From NCBI RefSeq assembly GCF_012927275.1, contig NZ_JABBGG010000010.1:1-64000 (forward strand): a stretch of DNA of 64,000 bases. Direction: 5' to 3'. The number at the start of each line of letters is the position of its first letter. Within the stretch, counting starts at the first letter, position 1. The DNA comes from Massilia polaris. Lineage in GTDB: Bacteria > Pseudomonadota > Gammaproteobacteria > Burkholderiales > Burkholderiaceae_D. This document shows, one piece after another, positions 1 to 7,831 of this stretch. The translations under genes and the position numbers were made by a program. The notes beneath the pieces are model-generated. The model ran no database searches. It was not told where the DNA came from and saw only the letters and a program-made list of their open reading frames with translations.

Positions 1-143
1 AGCGCGCAGAATCCATTATGGCCCGAGCGCGACGGTGCTCACAACGAGGCCGGATATACGGAAGCAGTTGCACCTAACAGCCAAAACCGAAATTGATGTT
101 GCAATATCGGAGGAGTCCATATATGGACAAGGTCGGCGGACTT

Positions 144-983
144 TTACCCCATCTGTCCCATCTTTAGTCCCTCGATTGCGTGTCCCTGCACGATCGGCGC
201 CAGCTTCTCGACCACCCGCCCGGCCAGATGCCGGCGCATCTCGGCGGGCAAACCGTCGTAGTACGCCCGCGTCACCTGTAAGTCATGTTTATCGGCATTC
301 GTCCCATCCGGCGCATCGACGCCCAGCACAAACACCGGTCGTGACTTCTGCGACAGGTTCGCCGTCCCGCGGTGAATGGTCAGCGCCGACCTGGCCGTGA
401 TATCGCCCATACGCGCCAGTTTCCGCTGTGCCCGCGCCTCATACCGATCCGTAAGCTCCGGCGCCGGGAACATCAAGTCCCCGCCACTCAGGTCATCCCA
501 CTGCGTCCCCGGCGCGATCTCGAACGGCCCCATCTCCTCGGTCACATCCACGGTGGTGATATTGAATGCCAGCGAATTCAACCTGCGTCCGACCAGCGTC
601 GCTTCAGGCGACGGGAAATCCCGGTGCCACGGCTGCTTCATCGCACCCGGTCCCGGGACATCGAACCCAGCCTCGACGATCTTGTAATCCGGCCCCAGAA
701 CCGCCGTACATACCGCCACCACCCACGGATGAGTGATGATGTCGACGAACCCGCTCAGCTTCTCTGGATGGATCTCGACGTAGTACCGCGATGGCCCACG
801 GGCAAGTGCACCGCCCGGCTGGCTGAGCGCCTCCTCGAACAGCATGGCGATGTCGTGGCCCAGCCACTGCACCCATTCGCGCGAAAACGCACCCTTGCAG
901 GCAATGAAGCCATCACCGTACAGCCCGCCCATGATGCTGGCCACGTCGAACTTGCTGTCCTGCGGGAAAGTAGAGTTGTTCAT
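144..983 (-). CDS. Phytanoyl-CoA dioxygenase (PhyH) family oxygenase
   Basis: This 279-residue protein looks like a non-haem Fe(II)/2-oxoglutarate oxygenase of the PhyH family, which hydroxylates small organic substrates. The iron site is visible: an HRD triplet at about residues 120-122 (H120, D122) and a distal histidine at about 204, followed by R215 in a SRPVF segment suited to bind 2-oxoglutarate. There is no signal peptide, so it should be cytosolic. The start at 983 is preceded by GAGGGA six bases upstream. It is divergent from ubiE and has no operon partner in the window, so the substrate cannot be inferred. The family is clear from the motifs; the exact reaction is unknown. Confidence 0.8.
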   Translation of the reverse strand: MNNSTFPQDSKFDVASIMGGLYGDGFIACKGAFSREWVQWLGHDIAMLFEEALSQPGGALARGPSRYYVEIHPEKLSGFVDIITHPWVVAVCTAVLGPDYKIVEAGFDVPGPGAMKQPWHRDFPSPEATLVGRRLNSLAFNITTVDVTEEMGPFEIAPGTQWDDLSGGDLMFPAPELTDRYEARAQRKLARMGDITARSALTIHRGTANLSQKSRPVFVLGVDAPDGTNADKHDLQVTRAYYDGLPAEMRRHLAGRVVEKLAPIVQGHAIEGLKMGQMG

Positions 984-1089
984 AGGGAGTCCCTCGCTTC
1001 CAAGCCGAATATTCTGCCACGCATCCGGGGCCGATCCGTTTGAAACTTAAGCGGAACTTAGGCATGCACCCCTCATTGCAGCGCGCTTG

Positions 1090-1095
1090 TATAAT
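1090..1095 (+). promoter_or_regulatory. Perfect -10 box (TATAAT) upstream of ubiE
   Basis: TATAAT lies 27 bases before the chosen ubiE start. No good TTGACA-like box is found 16-18 bases upstream, so an activator or a weak -35 would be needed. A TTG that could extend the ubiE frame upstream (1087) overlaps this box, which argues for the ATG at 1123. Confidence 0.5.
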
Positions 1096-1122
1096 GCGTG
1101 GAGATTAATCTTGCCTGTAAAT

Positions 1123-1857
1123 ATGACCAACACAACCCACTTCGGCTACAAGACCGTGTCGGAAGACGACAAGGTCCGTGAAGTCGCCAAGGTTTTCCAT
1201 TCGGTCGCGTCGAAGTATGACGTGATGAATGACCTGATGTCGGGCGGCCTGCACCGCATCTGGAAGACGTTTACGATCGCCAACGCGGCGATCCGTCCCG
1301 GCTTCAAGGTGCTCGATATTGCGGGCGGTACCGGCGACTTGTCGAAGGCCTTCGCCAAAAAAGCGGGCCCGACGGGCGAGGTGTGGCACACCGATATCAA
1401 CGAGTCGATGCTGCGCGTTGGCCGCGACCGGCTCTTGAATAACGGGATCGTCACCCCCACGTTGCTGTGTGATGCCGAAAAACTGCCGTTCCCGGACAAC
1501 TACTTCGACCGCGTCAGCGTGGCCTTCGGCCTGCGCAACATGACGCACAAGGACCAGGCGCTGAAAGAAATGCAGCGCGTCCTGAAGCCGGGCGGCAAAT
1601 TGCTGGTGCTGGAGTTTTCGAAAGTGGCGGCGCCGTTGCAGAAGCCGTACGACGTATATTCCTTCTCGGTCCTGCCTTGGCTGGGCCAGAAGATTGCCGG
1701 CGATTCAGACAGCTACCGTTACCTGGCTGAATCGATCCGCATGCATCCCGACCAGGAAACACTGAAGTCGATGATGCAGGAAGCCGGGCTGGAACGGGTG
1801 GAATACTTCAATCTCACGGCAGGTGTGGCCGCTCTTCACACCGGTATCAAACTTTAG
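1123..1857 (+). CDS. ubiE: Ubiquinone/menaquinone C-methyltransferase UbiE
   Basis: UbiE is a SAM-dependent C-methyltransferase acting on the demethylated quinone ring in ubiquinone (and menaquinone) synthesis at the inner membrane. The 244-residue protein has the expected family length. It opens with the typical THFGYKTV region, then a [15 protein letters not shown] block and the SAM-binding LDIAGGTGD motif near residue 68, followed by [10 protein letters not shown] and [15 protein letters not shown] blocks. The ATG at 1123 was chosen over an in-frame TTG at 1087 because homologues start here and the TTG overlaps a -10 box. A Tim44-like gene follows after 12 bases, then ubiJ and ubiB, giving a ubiquinone cluster. 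Confidence 0.95.
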   Translation: MTNTTHFGYKTVSEDDKVREVAKVFHSVASKYDVMNDLMSGGLHRIWKTFTIANAAIRPGFKVLDIAGGTGDLSKAFAKKAGPTGEVWHTDINESMLRVGRDRLLNNGIVTPTLLCDAEKLPFPDNYFDRVSVAFGLRNMTHKDQALKEMQRVLKPGGKLLVLEFSKVAAPLQKPYDVYSFSVLPWLGQKIAGDSDSYRYLAESIRMHPDQETLKSMMQEAGLERVEYFNLTAGVAALHTGIKL

Positions 1858-1869
1858 GATGACAAAGCA

Positions 1870-2835
1870 ATGAAAAAACTACTTGTGACCATGATGCTTG
1901 CGATCACGGCGATGTCGATGGTTGTCGAGGCGAGTGCGCGTCCAATGGGCGGCAAGAAATCGTTCGGCCGCCAGTCGCCGGCAGCGATGCAGCGCGCTAA
2001 TACACCTGCGCCAGCGCAGGCGCCAACCGCGGCCCAGCGTCCGGCAGCTGCCGGCGCGGCCGCCGCAGCGCCAGCCGCCGCAGCGGCCAAGGGCGGTATG
2101 TGGAAGGGCATGCTGGGCGGTGCACTGCTGGGCCTCGGCCTTGGCGCGCTGCTGTCGAGCATGGGTCTGGGCGGCGCCGCTGCCAGCATGATCTCGACCA
2201 TCCTGATGGTCGCATTGCTGGCAATGGCTGGCCTGTTCATCTTCCGCATGTTCAAGCGCAAGGACACCCCTGCGAACTCGGCATTCGAAGGCTTCAACAA
2301 GCCAGTGGCAGCCGGTGCGGGCGGCGCGACGCCTGAAATCGGTTCCGGCCTGCCACGTTCGGGCTTCCAGCCTGCGGCGCAGCCAACCGCCTTCCAGCCT
2401 GCGCAGCAGATGCCTGCCAGCGCCGGCAGCAGCCAGCCGCACGTAACGACCCCGTACGGCGTGCCGTCGGACTTCGACAGCGCGACCTTCCTGCGCCACG
2501 CGAAATCGAGCTTCATCCGCATGCAGGCCGCATGGGACAAGGCCGACTTCACCGACCTGCGTGAATTCACCACGCCGGAAGTATACGCAGAGCTGAAGAT
2601 GCAGATCCAGGAACGCGGCGACGTGGCCGACTTCACCGACGTGGTATCGATCGACGCTGAACTGCTTGGTATCGAAACCACCGCGGCCGACTACCTGGCG
2701 AGCGTCAAGTTCGTTGGCAAGATCAAGACCGACCCGACCGCACTGGCCGAGCCGTTCACCGAAGTGTGGAACATGAGCAAGCCGACCGACGGCAGCACCG
2801 GTTGGGTCCTCGCAGGTATCCAGCAGCTTTCCTGA
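1870..2835 (+). CDS. Tim44-like domain protein, exported/membrane-anchored
   Basis: A 321-residue protein with an N-terminal signal sequence (about residues 1-23), an Ala/Pro/Gln-rich low-complexity stretch (about 35-75), a long glycine-rich hydrophobic segment (about 80-130, enough for one or two membrane helices), a second Pro/Gln-rich linker, and a C-terminal Tim44-like domain (about 195-320). Tim44-like domains bind lipids or other hydrophobic ligands; in bacteria the role is poorly defined. The gene sits 12 bases after ubiE and before ubiJ/ubiB, which suggests a link to quinone or membrane lipid handling, but this is inference from position. A hairpin with a T-run follows it. Confidence 0.8.
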   Translation: MKKLLVTMMLAITAMSMVVEASARPMGGKKSFGRQSPAAMQRANTPAPAQAPTAAQRPAAAGAAAAAPAAAAAKGGMWKGMLGGALLGLGLGALLSSMGLGGAAASMISTILMVALLAMAGLFIFRMFKRKDTPANSAFEGFNKPVAAGAGGATPEIGSGLPRSGFQPAAQPTAFQPAQQMPASAGSSQPHVTTPYGVPSDFDSATFLRHAKSSFIRMQAAWDKADFTDLREFTTPEVYAELKMQIQERGDVADFTDVVSIDAELLGIETTAADYLASVKFVGKIKTDPTALAEPFTEVWNMSKPTDGSTGWVLAGIQQLS

Positions 2836-2882
2836 TTATTATTTAGGAAAGTAATTGTGTGGGCGGAATTAACCCCCGCAAA

Positions 2883-2891
2883 TGGTAAGAT
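2883..2891 (+). promoter_or_regulatory. Possible extended -10 element before ubiJ (TGGTAAGAT)
   Basis: TGGTAAGAT fits a TGn-extended -10 pattern. If used, transcription would start near 2898, at the foot of the downstream hairpin, so that ubiJ would have a structured leader. No convincing -35 box was found. Confidence 0.3.
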
Positions 2892-2896
2892 CAAGG

Positions 2897-2928
2897 CCGC
2901 CCGCTAACACCGGGCGGTTTTTGTTTTT
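2897..2928 (+). terminator. Rho-independent terminator between the Tim44-like gene and ubiJ
   Basis: CCGCCCG (2897-2903) and CGGGCGG (2911-2917) form a perfect 7-bp GC stem with a 7-base loop, followed at once by TTTTTGTTTTT. This is a textbook intrinsic terminator shape. It ends only about 15 bases before the ubiJ start codon, so it either separates ubiE/Tim44 from ubiJ/ubiB or attenuates read-through. Confidence 0.8.
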
Positions 2929-2943
2929 CAGGCGTACGACATT

Positions 2944-3594
2944 ATGGCGACATCGAATCCGTTCACATCACAGACCGCCTTGACGGCCCCGGTCGTCAAG
3001 GCCATCAACCACTTGCTGGCGCAGGAGGCTTGGGCGCGCGACGCGCTCGAGCTGCACGCCGGCAAGGAGGCGCTGATCGACGCCTCCGGCATGGGGCTGC
3101 GCATGCGCGTGACGCGCGACGGCATGGTCGAGGCCAGCCGGTCGGAGGAGGCGGCCAACGTCACCATCCGGGTCAAGCTGGCAGACCTGCCGCTGATCGC
3201 GCGCAACCGCGAGCGCGCGTTTTCGTACGTGAAGATCGAAGGCGACGCCGAGTTCGCCAACACCATCTCGCAGCTGGCGAAAGGCTTGCGCTGGGAAGCC
3301 GAGCACGACATCGAGCGGATGATGGGGCCGGTTGCCGCGACCCGCATCGCCGATGGGGCCCGCTCCGCGTTCGAGCACGTGCGCACGACGCACAAGAAGG
3401 TCACTGAAAACCTCGCCGAGTATTTTGTCGAGGAAAACCCGCTGCTGGTGCCGAAAGTGGCGGTGGAAGAATTCACCGACGACGTAACGCGCCTGCGCGA
3501 CGACGTCGAACGCGCTGCCAAGCGCATCGCGCGACTCGAGCAGAAGCTGGCCGCAAGAAACAACACCCCGGCCAAAAACGCCGGACAAAAATAA
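2944..3594 (+). CDS. ubiJ: Ubiquinone biosynthesis accessory factor UbiJ (SCP2 domain)
   Basis: UbiJ carries a lipid-binding SCP2 (sterol carrier) domain and helps organise the soluble Ubi complex in ubiquinone synthesis. Here the SCP2-like region covers about residues 20-115, and the C-terminus (about 170-205) is strongly charged and predicted coiled coil ([19 protein letters not shown]), as is usual for the family. At 216 residues the length fits. Only 13 bases separate it from ubiB, so the two are probably co-transcribed, as in other Proteobacteria. A terminator-like hairpin lies just upstream, so its supply of transcript depends on read-through or a nearby promoter. Confidence 0.9.
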   Translation: MATSNPFTSQTALTAPVVKAINHLLAQEAWARDALELHAGKEALIDASGMGLRMRVTRDGMVEASRSEEAANVTIRVKLADLPLIARNRERAFSYVKIEGDAEFANTISQLAKGLRWEAEHDIERMMGPVAATRIADGARSAFEHVRTTHKKVTENLAEYFVEENPLLVPKVAVEEFTDDVTRLRDDVERAAKRIARLEQKLAARNNTPAKNAGQK

Positions 3595-3607
3595 ACCTGG
3601 ACCATTG

Positions 3608-5176
3608 ATGATCTTGAAATTCCTGCGCCTCCTTAAAATCATTCGCGTCGCGATCAAATACGGCCTCGATGAAATTGCGTTCTCCGGATTCAAGGTTCCG
3701 CGCACGGCCAGGCTGATCAATGCAATGTTCTTCTGGCGCACTATTGCCCAGCCGCGCGGCGTGCGCCTGCGCATGGCGCTGGAAGAACTGGGCCCGATTT
3801 TCGTCAAGTTCGGCCAGGTGCTGTCGACCCGGCGCGACCTGATGCCATTCGACATCGCCGATGAGCTGGCGCTGCTGCAAGACCGCGTGCCGCCGTTTCC
3901 TTCCGACCTCGCCATTGCCCAGATTACCCGCTCGCTGCGCGCCCACCCGGATCAATTGTTCGCCAGCTTCGAACGCACGCCGGTCGCGTCGGCGTCGATT
4001 GCGCAGGTGCACTTCGCGACCTTGAAGAACGGCAAGGAAGTTGCGGTCAAGGTGCTGCGTCCGGGCATGAAGCGCCTGATCGATGAAGACGTCGCCCTGA
4101 TGCACATCGCGGTCGATTTGTTGTCGCGCGTGTGGGCCGACAGCAAGCGGCTGAAGCCGAAGGAAGTTGTCGCCGAGTTCGACAAGTACCTGCACGACGA
4201 GCTCGACCTGATGCGTGAAGCGGCTAACGCCAGCCAGCTGCGCCGCAATTTCTCCAACTCGACCTTGCTGATGGTGCCCGAAATGTACTGGGACTATTGC
4301 TCCACCGACGTGATCGTCATGGAGCGTATGCATGGCATTCCCATTTCGCAGATCGACCGCCTCGAGGCCGAGGGCGTGGACCTCAAGAAACTGTCGAGCG
4401 ATGGCGTCGAAATCTTCTTCACGCAGGTGTTTCGCGATGGCTTCTTCCACGCGGATATGCACCCGGGGAACATCATGGTCTCGATCGACCCGAAGACCTT
4501 CGGCCGCTACATCGCGCTCGACTTCGGCATCGTCGGCACGCTGAACGACTTCGACAAGGACTACCTGTCGCAGAACTTCCTGGCGTTCTTCCGGCGCGAT
4601 TACAAGCGCGTGGCGGAAGCGCACATCGAGTCGGGCTGGGCGCCGCGCGAAACCCGCGTCGACGAACTGGAGTCCGCGGTGCGCGCCTGCTGCGAACCGA
4701 TCTTCGACCGGCCGCTCAAGGACATCTCGTTCGGCCAGATTTTGCTGCGCCTGTTCCAGACCTCGCGCCGCTTCAACGTCGAAGTCCAGCCGCAGCTGGT
4801 GCTGCTGCAAAAGACGCTGCTCAATATCGAAGGCCTCGGGCGCCAGCTCGACCCGGACCTCGACCTGTGGAAGACCGCCAAGCCCTACCTGGAGCGCTGG
4901 ATGGCCGAGCAGGTGGGCGTGCAAGGCCTGTGGGAGCGCCTGAAGGCCGAAGCGCCGCACTACACGCACATCATCCCGCAGCTGCCACGGCTGCTGCAAA
5001 ACGCGCTGGTGCGCCAGGCCGAGCCGCGCGGGCCGGACAGCGAGCTGCTGCTGGCGCTCGTGATCGAACAGCGGCGCACCAACCGCATGCTGGCGTTCAT
5101 GGTTGTATTTGCGGCGACGCTGGGCCTCGGACTGGCGGGCATCCAGCTTTACCTGCGCTTGTACGCGGGGCAGTAA
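3608..5176 (+). CDS. ubiB: Ubiquinone biosynthesis protein UbiB (ADCK/ABC1 atypical kinase)
   Basis: UbiB is a membrane-anchored atypical kinase/ATPase of the ABC1/ADCK family needed for ubiquinone synthesis. The 522-residue protein shows the family marks: the KxGQ motif ([16 protein letters not shown], about residue 60), an alanine-rich nucleotide loop (ASASIAQVH, about 130), the invariant AVKVLRPG lysine block, [11 protein letters not shown] and LDFGIVG (about 285-310), and a hydrophobic C-terminal tail with a membrane helix (about 495-515). A TTG three bases upstream could also serve as start; the ATG is preferred. The stop codon directly abuts the ATG of the next gene, indicating an operon. 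Confidence 0.94.
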   Translation: MILKFLRLLKIIRVAIKYGLDEIAFSGFKVPRTARLINAMFFWRTIAQPRGVRLRMALEELGPIFVKFGQVLSTRRDLMPFDIADELALLQDRVPPFPSDLAIAQITRSLRAHPDQLFASFERTPVASASIAQVHFATLKNGKEVAVKVLRPGMKRLIDEDVALMHIAVDLLSRVWADSKRLKPKEVVAEFDKYLHDELDLMREAANASQLRRNFSNSTLLMVPEMYWDYCSTDVIVMERMHGIPISQIDRLEAEGVDLKKLSSDGVEIFFTQVFRDGFFHADMHPGNIMVSIDPKTFGRYIALDFGIVGTLNDFDKDYLSQNFLAFFRRDYKRVAEAHIESGWAPRETRVDELESAVRACCEPIFDRPLKDISFGQILLRLFQTSRRFNVEVQPQLVLLQKTLLNIEGLGRQLDPDLDLWKTAKPYLERWMAEQVGVQGLWERLKAEAPHYTHIIPQLPRLLQNALVRQAEPRGPDSELLLALVIEQRRTNRMLAFMVVFAATLGLGLAGIQLYLRLYAGQ

Positions 5177-5770
5177 ATGCCGGAATTCGACAGCCGCGAT
5201 CCGCGCACGCCAGCATTCTGGGACGAGCGTTTCGAGCGTGAGTTCACGCCGTGGGACAGGGGCGGGGTGCCGGAGCAGGTGCGCGGATTCGTCGCGACGT
5301 CGCAGGCCAGGAACGTGTTGATTCCAGGGTGCGGCGCGGGATATGAACTGGTTTATTTTTCCGAGGCCGGGTGGGACGCGACGGCGCTCGATTTTTCGCC
5401 GGCCGCCGTCGAACGGGCGCGCGCGATTACGGGGCAGTGGAGCAGTCGCGTGGTGGAGGCGGACTTCTTCGCTTATGAGCCGGCGGCGGGCCTGGACATG
5501 ATCTACGAGCGCGCGTTCCTGTGCGCGTTGCCGCGGGCGATGTGGCCGCAGGTGGCCAAGCGCTGGGCGGCACTGCTGCCGTCAGGCGGGCTGCTGGCCG
5601 GGTTCTTCTTTTTCGATGACGCGCCAACAGGGCCGCCGTTCGGCATCAGCCGCGACGAGTTGGATCGCTTATTGGGCGGGGATTTTGAATGCGTCGAGGA
5701 CGCCGGGGTCGCGGATTCCATTCCCGTGTTTGCGGGGAAGGAGCGATGGATGGTGTGGCGGCGTAAATAA
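5177..5770 (+). CDS. SAM-dependent methyltransferase, TPMT-like family
   Basis: A 197-residue class I methyltransferase resembling the thiopurine S-methyltransferase family. It begins with the family's FWDERF and PWDRGGVP elements (residues about 14-32), then the SAM-binding loop VLIPGCGAGYE (about 46-56), an acidic ALDFSPAAVERA stretch, and an ERAFLCALPRAMWP segment. The substrate is unknown; some relatives act on small thiols or selenium/tellurium compounds. Its ATG immediately follows the ubiB stop, so it is probably translationally coupled, but a role in quinone synthesis cannot be read from the sequence. It converges with the peptidyl-prolyl isomerase gene, with a palindromic repeat between them. 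Confidence 0.82.
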   Translation: MPEFDSRDPRTPAFWDERFEREFTPWDRGGVPEQVRGFVATSQARNVLIPGCGAGYELVYFSEAGWDATALDFSPAAVERARAITGQWSSRVVEADFFAYEPAAGLDMIYERAFLCALPRAMWPQVAKRWAALLPSGGLLAGFFFFDDAPTGPPFGISRDELDRLLGGDFECVEDAGVADSIPVFAGKERWMVWRRK

Positions 5771-5814
5771 CGTCGTTCCCGCGGGGCCGCCGAGGCGTAC
5801 GCGGGAACGACGTT
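5769..5814. repeat. Dispersed palindromic repeat (GTCGTTCCCGCG family), copy 1
   Basis: AACGTCGTTCCCGCG (5769-5783) and its exact reverse complement (5800-5814) form 15-bp arms around a 16-base loop. The element sits between two convergent genes. The same core occurs near 9.65, 17.3, 21.0 and 62.4 kb. It could act as a bidirectional transcription end, but there is no T-run. Confidence 0.8.
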
Positions 5815-5821
5815 GTTGAGC

Positions 5822-6673
5822 TTACTTGGCTACGGCAGGTGCTGCAGGCTGGCCAGCGATCTCAATCTTCGCCTTCGTCTTCATGTCGTCGAACAGCTTG
5901 GTCAGGTTGGTGCGCTGCACTTGCTGCTTCAGCTGTTCCTTGACTGATTCAAGCGGAGGCGCTTCCGCCTTCTTCGAATCTTCCAGCAAAATCACGTGGT
6001 AGCCGAACTGGGTCTTGACCGGCACTTCGGTGAACTTGCCTTTTTCGAGCTTGGCCACAGCCGCGCCGAATTCCGGCACCATGCTGCGCGGGTCGAACCA
6101 GCCCAGGTCGCCGCCGTTGACTTTCGAGCCCGGGTCCATCGACTTTTCCTGTGCCATCGCCGCGAACTTGGTCACGTCCTTCTGCAGCTCGGCGACGATC
6201 GCCTTTGCTTCAGCTTCTTCCTTGACCAGGATGTGACGCGCCTTGTACTCGCCGGCCAGCGCCGCGACCTTGTCGTACTCCGCCTTCAGCATCTCGTCGG
6301 TGACCGGGGTGTTCTTGATGTAGTCGGCGACGAACGCGTTGGCCAGGATCGACTGGCGCACCAGTTCCAGCTGGCGCTGGGTCTCTGGCTGCTTGTCGAC
6401 GCCTTTCTTGACCGCTTCAGCCGCGACCAGGTGCTGCATCGCCAGGTTCTCGATGATCGCCTTGCGCAGCTCAGGGCTGTCCGGCTGGCCTTGGGCGGTG
6501 CGCTCCTTGACCATCAGTTCAACCGTGCTGGCAGGGATCGCCACGCCATTCACCGTCGCCGCGACCGGCTCTTTGCTCGGGGCAGTCTTGATCGCGTCTT
6601 TCGAATCACACGCACCCAGGGCCAGCACGGATGCCGCGCCAATGAGCAAAATACGGGACTTCTTCAACATCAT
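5822..6673 (-). CDS. PpiC/parvulin-type peptidyl-prolyl isomerase lipoprotein
   Basis: A periplasmic folding helper of the SurA/PrsA type. The start at 6673 was chosen because AAGGA lies six bases upstream and the protein then begins with a lipoprotein signal: a basic MMLKKSR start, a hydrophobic core, and the lipobox LALGAC with the lipidated cysteine at about 22. A longer frame upstream (to 6757) lacks this logic. A SurA-N-like helical region spans about 35-130, and a parvulin domain (about 140-235) has the KARHILV, GGDLGWF and FGYHVILLE blocks. The 283-residue length fits. It is divergent from fmdB and acts at the outer leaflet of the inner membrane or at the outer membrane; the lipobox does not settle which. 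Confidence 0.88.
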   Translation of the reverse strand: MMLKKSRILLIGAASVLALGACDSKDAIKTAPSKEPVAATVNGVAIPASTVELMVKERTAQGQPDSPELRKAIIENLAMQHLVAAEAVKKGVDKQPETQRQLELVRQSILANAFVADYIKNTPVTDEMLKAEYDKVAALAGEYKARHILVKEEAEAKAIVAELQKDVTKFAAMAQEKSMDPGSKVNGGDLGWFDPRSMVPEFGAAVAKLEKGKFTEVPVKTQFGYHVILLEDSKKAEAPPLESVKEQLKQQVQRTNLTKLFDDMKTKAKIEIAGQPAAPAVAK

Positions 6674-6805
6674 TGCATTTCCTTTTTCAGTTCTGGCCCG
6701 GCGGATGCAGGGAAGCGCGCATATTACCATTCCGCCACGAAGCCGGACGCGTTGCACGCAGGCAGCCGATCCGCCGACTTTCTGCTGGGAGGAGGGAAAA
6801 AGGCA

Positions 6806-6811
6806 TATAAT
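6806..6811 (+). promoter_or_regulatory. -10 box (TATAAT) for the fmdB-DUF502 operon
   Basis: A perfect TATAAT lies 32 bases before the fmdB start codon, with GCGGAG as ribosome site in between. The -35 region is poor (no TTGACA-like hexamer at the right distance). The region is the divergent gap between the PpiC-type gene and fmdB. Confidence 0.5.
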
Positions 6812-6843
6812 TCAGGGTTTTGACGATTTTTGCGGAGTAATAA

Positions 6844-7134
6844 ATGCCGATTTACGCCTACCGCTGCGATGAATGCGGTTTTGCCAAGGATGTCTTGCAA
6901 AAGATCTCTGACCCGGTACTGACCGAGTGTCCGTCCTGCGGCAAGTCAGCCTTCAAGAAGCAATTAACCGCCGCCGGCTTCCAGCTGAAGGGCACTGGCT
7001 GGTATGCGACCGACTTCCGCGGAGGCGCTGCGCCGTCCAAGGGAACCGCGACCGGACCTGCCGAACCTGCTGCGCCCGCGGCCGCTCCTGCGCCGGCCAC
7101 GCCCGCGCCGGCCGCCAAGACCAGTACGGACTGA
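6844..7134 (+). CDS. FmdB-family zinc-ribbon protein
   Basis: A 96-residue protein with the FmdB-type zinc ribbon: it begins MPIYAYRCDECG and carries paired CxxC motifs (C8/C11 and C29/C32), followed by the family's short conserved QLTAAGFQLKGTGWYATDF tail. The last 35 residues are an Ala/Pro-rich low-complexity tail. The family was named for a putative formamidase regulator; its real role is unsettled, perhaps nucleic-acid or protein binding. It heads the conserved fmdB-DUF502-aspS order seen across Burkholderiales and probably shares a transcript with the downstream genes. Confidence 0.88.
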   Translation: MPIYAYRCDECGFAKDVLQKISDPVLTECPSCGKSAFKKQLTAAGFQLKGTGWYATDFRGGAAPSKGTATGPAEPAAPAAAPAPATPAPAAKTSTD

Positions 7135-7176
7135 GAACGGCCGGGCTGCGGCCCGCCCCGATAACTTGAGAGCTTG

Positions 7177-7782
7177 ATGCGTAAATACTTCATTACCGGA
7201 TTGCTGATTCTGGTCCCGATCGCCATCACGGCGTGGGTCCTGAACGCGGTCATCAGTACCATGGACCAGTCGCTGCTGATCCTGCCGGAACGCTGGCAGC
7301 CGCATAACATCGTCGGCTTCGACATCCCGGGCCTTGGCACGATCCTGACCATCGCCATCGTGTTCGTGACCGGCCTGCTGGCCAACAACCTGATCGGCAA
7401 TTACTTCGTACGCCTGTGGGAACGCCTGCTGCACCGCATTCCCGTGGTCAGCTCGCTGTACGGCAGCGTCAAGCAGGTGTCGGACACGCTGTTCTCGTCG
7501 TCCGGCAACGCGTTCCGCAAGGCGGTGCTGATTCCTTACCCGCATGCGGACAGCTATACCATCGCCTTCCTGACCGGCACCCCTGGCGGCGACGTCAAGA
7601 ACCATTTGCTCGGCGACTTTGTCAGTGTCTATGTGCCGACCACGCCGAACCCGACCTCGGGCTTCTTCCTGATGATGGAACGCAGCAAGGTCGTCGAACT
7701 CGACATGAGTGTCGACGCGGCCCTGAAATACATCGTCTCGATGGGCGTCGTCGCCCCCGAGCATTCGCCAACCAAGATCTGA
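7177..7782 (+). CDS. DUF502 family inner-membrane protein
   Basis: A 201-residue protein with two clear N-terminal membrane segments (about residues 6-26 and 52-72) and a conserved soluble part containing the RIPVVSSLYGSVKQV and SGFFLMMERSKVVELDMSVDAALK blocks typical of DUF502. Function is unknown in the family. The ATG at 7177 was preferred to an overlapping TTG at 7174. It lies between fmdB and aspS, the usual Burkholderiales order, and a GC-rich hairpin overlaps its stop codon. Confidence 0.85.
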   Translation: MRKYFITGLLILVPIAITAWVLNAVISTMDQSLLILPERWQPHNIVGFDIPGLGTILTIAIVFVTGLLANNLIGNYFVRLWERLLHRIPVVSSLYGSVKQVSDTLFSSSGNAFRKAVLIPYPHADSYTIAFLTGTPGGDVKNHLLGDFVSVYVPTTPNPTSGFFLMMERSKVVELDMSVDAALKYIVSMGVVAPEHSPTKI

Positions 7783-7800
7783 GGCGCGCTTCAGCGCCTC
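7781..7800 (+). other. Small hairpin between DUF502 and aspS
   Basis: GAGGCGC (7781-7787) and GCGCCTC (7794-7800) form a perfect 7-bp stem with a 6-base loop, overlapping the DUF502 stop codon. There is no T-run after it, so it is unlikely to be an efficient terminator; it may be an mRNA stabiliser or chance. Confidence 0.4.
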
Positions 7801-7831
7801 CACCGAATAACCAACCTAGACTGAAAATCCT

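Noticed and set aside
1-143. Leading stretch before the PhyH gene, with an open frame running from 35 to 400
   Set aside because: The frame runs antisense through the end of the PhyH gene and has no coding marks; the first 143 bases hold nothing I can name.
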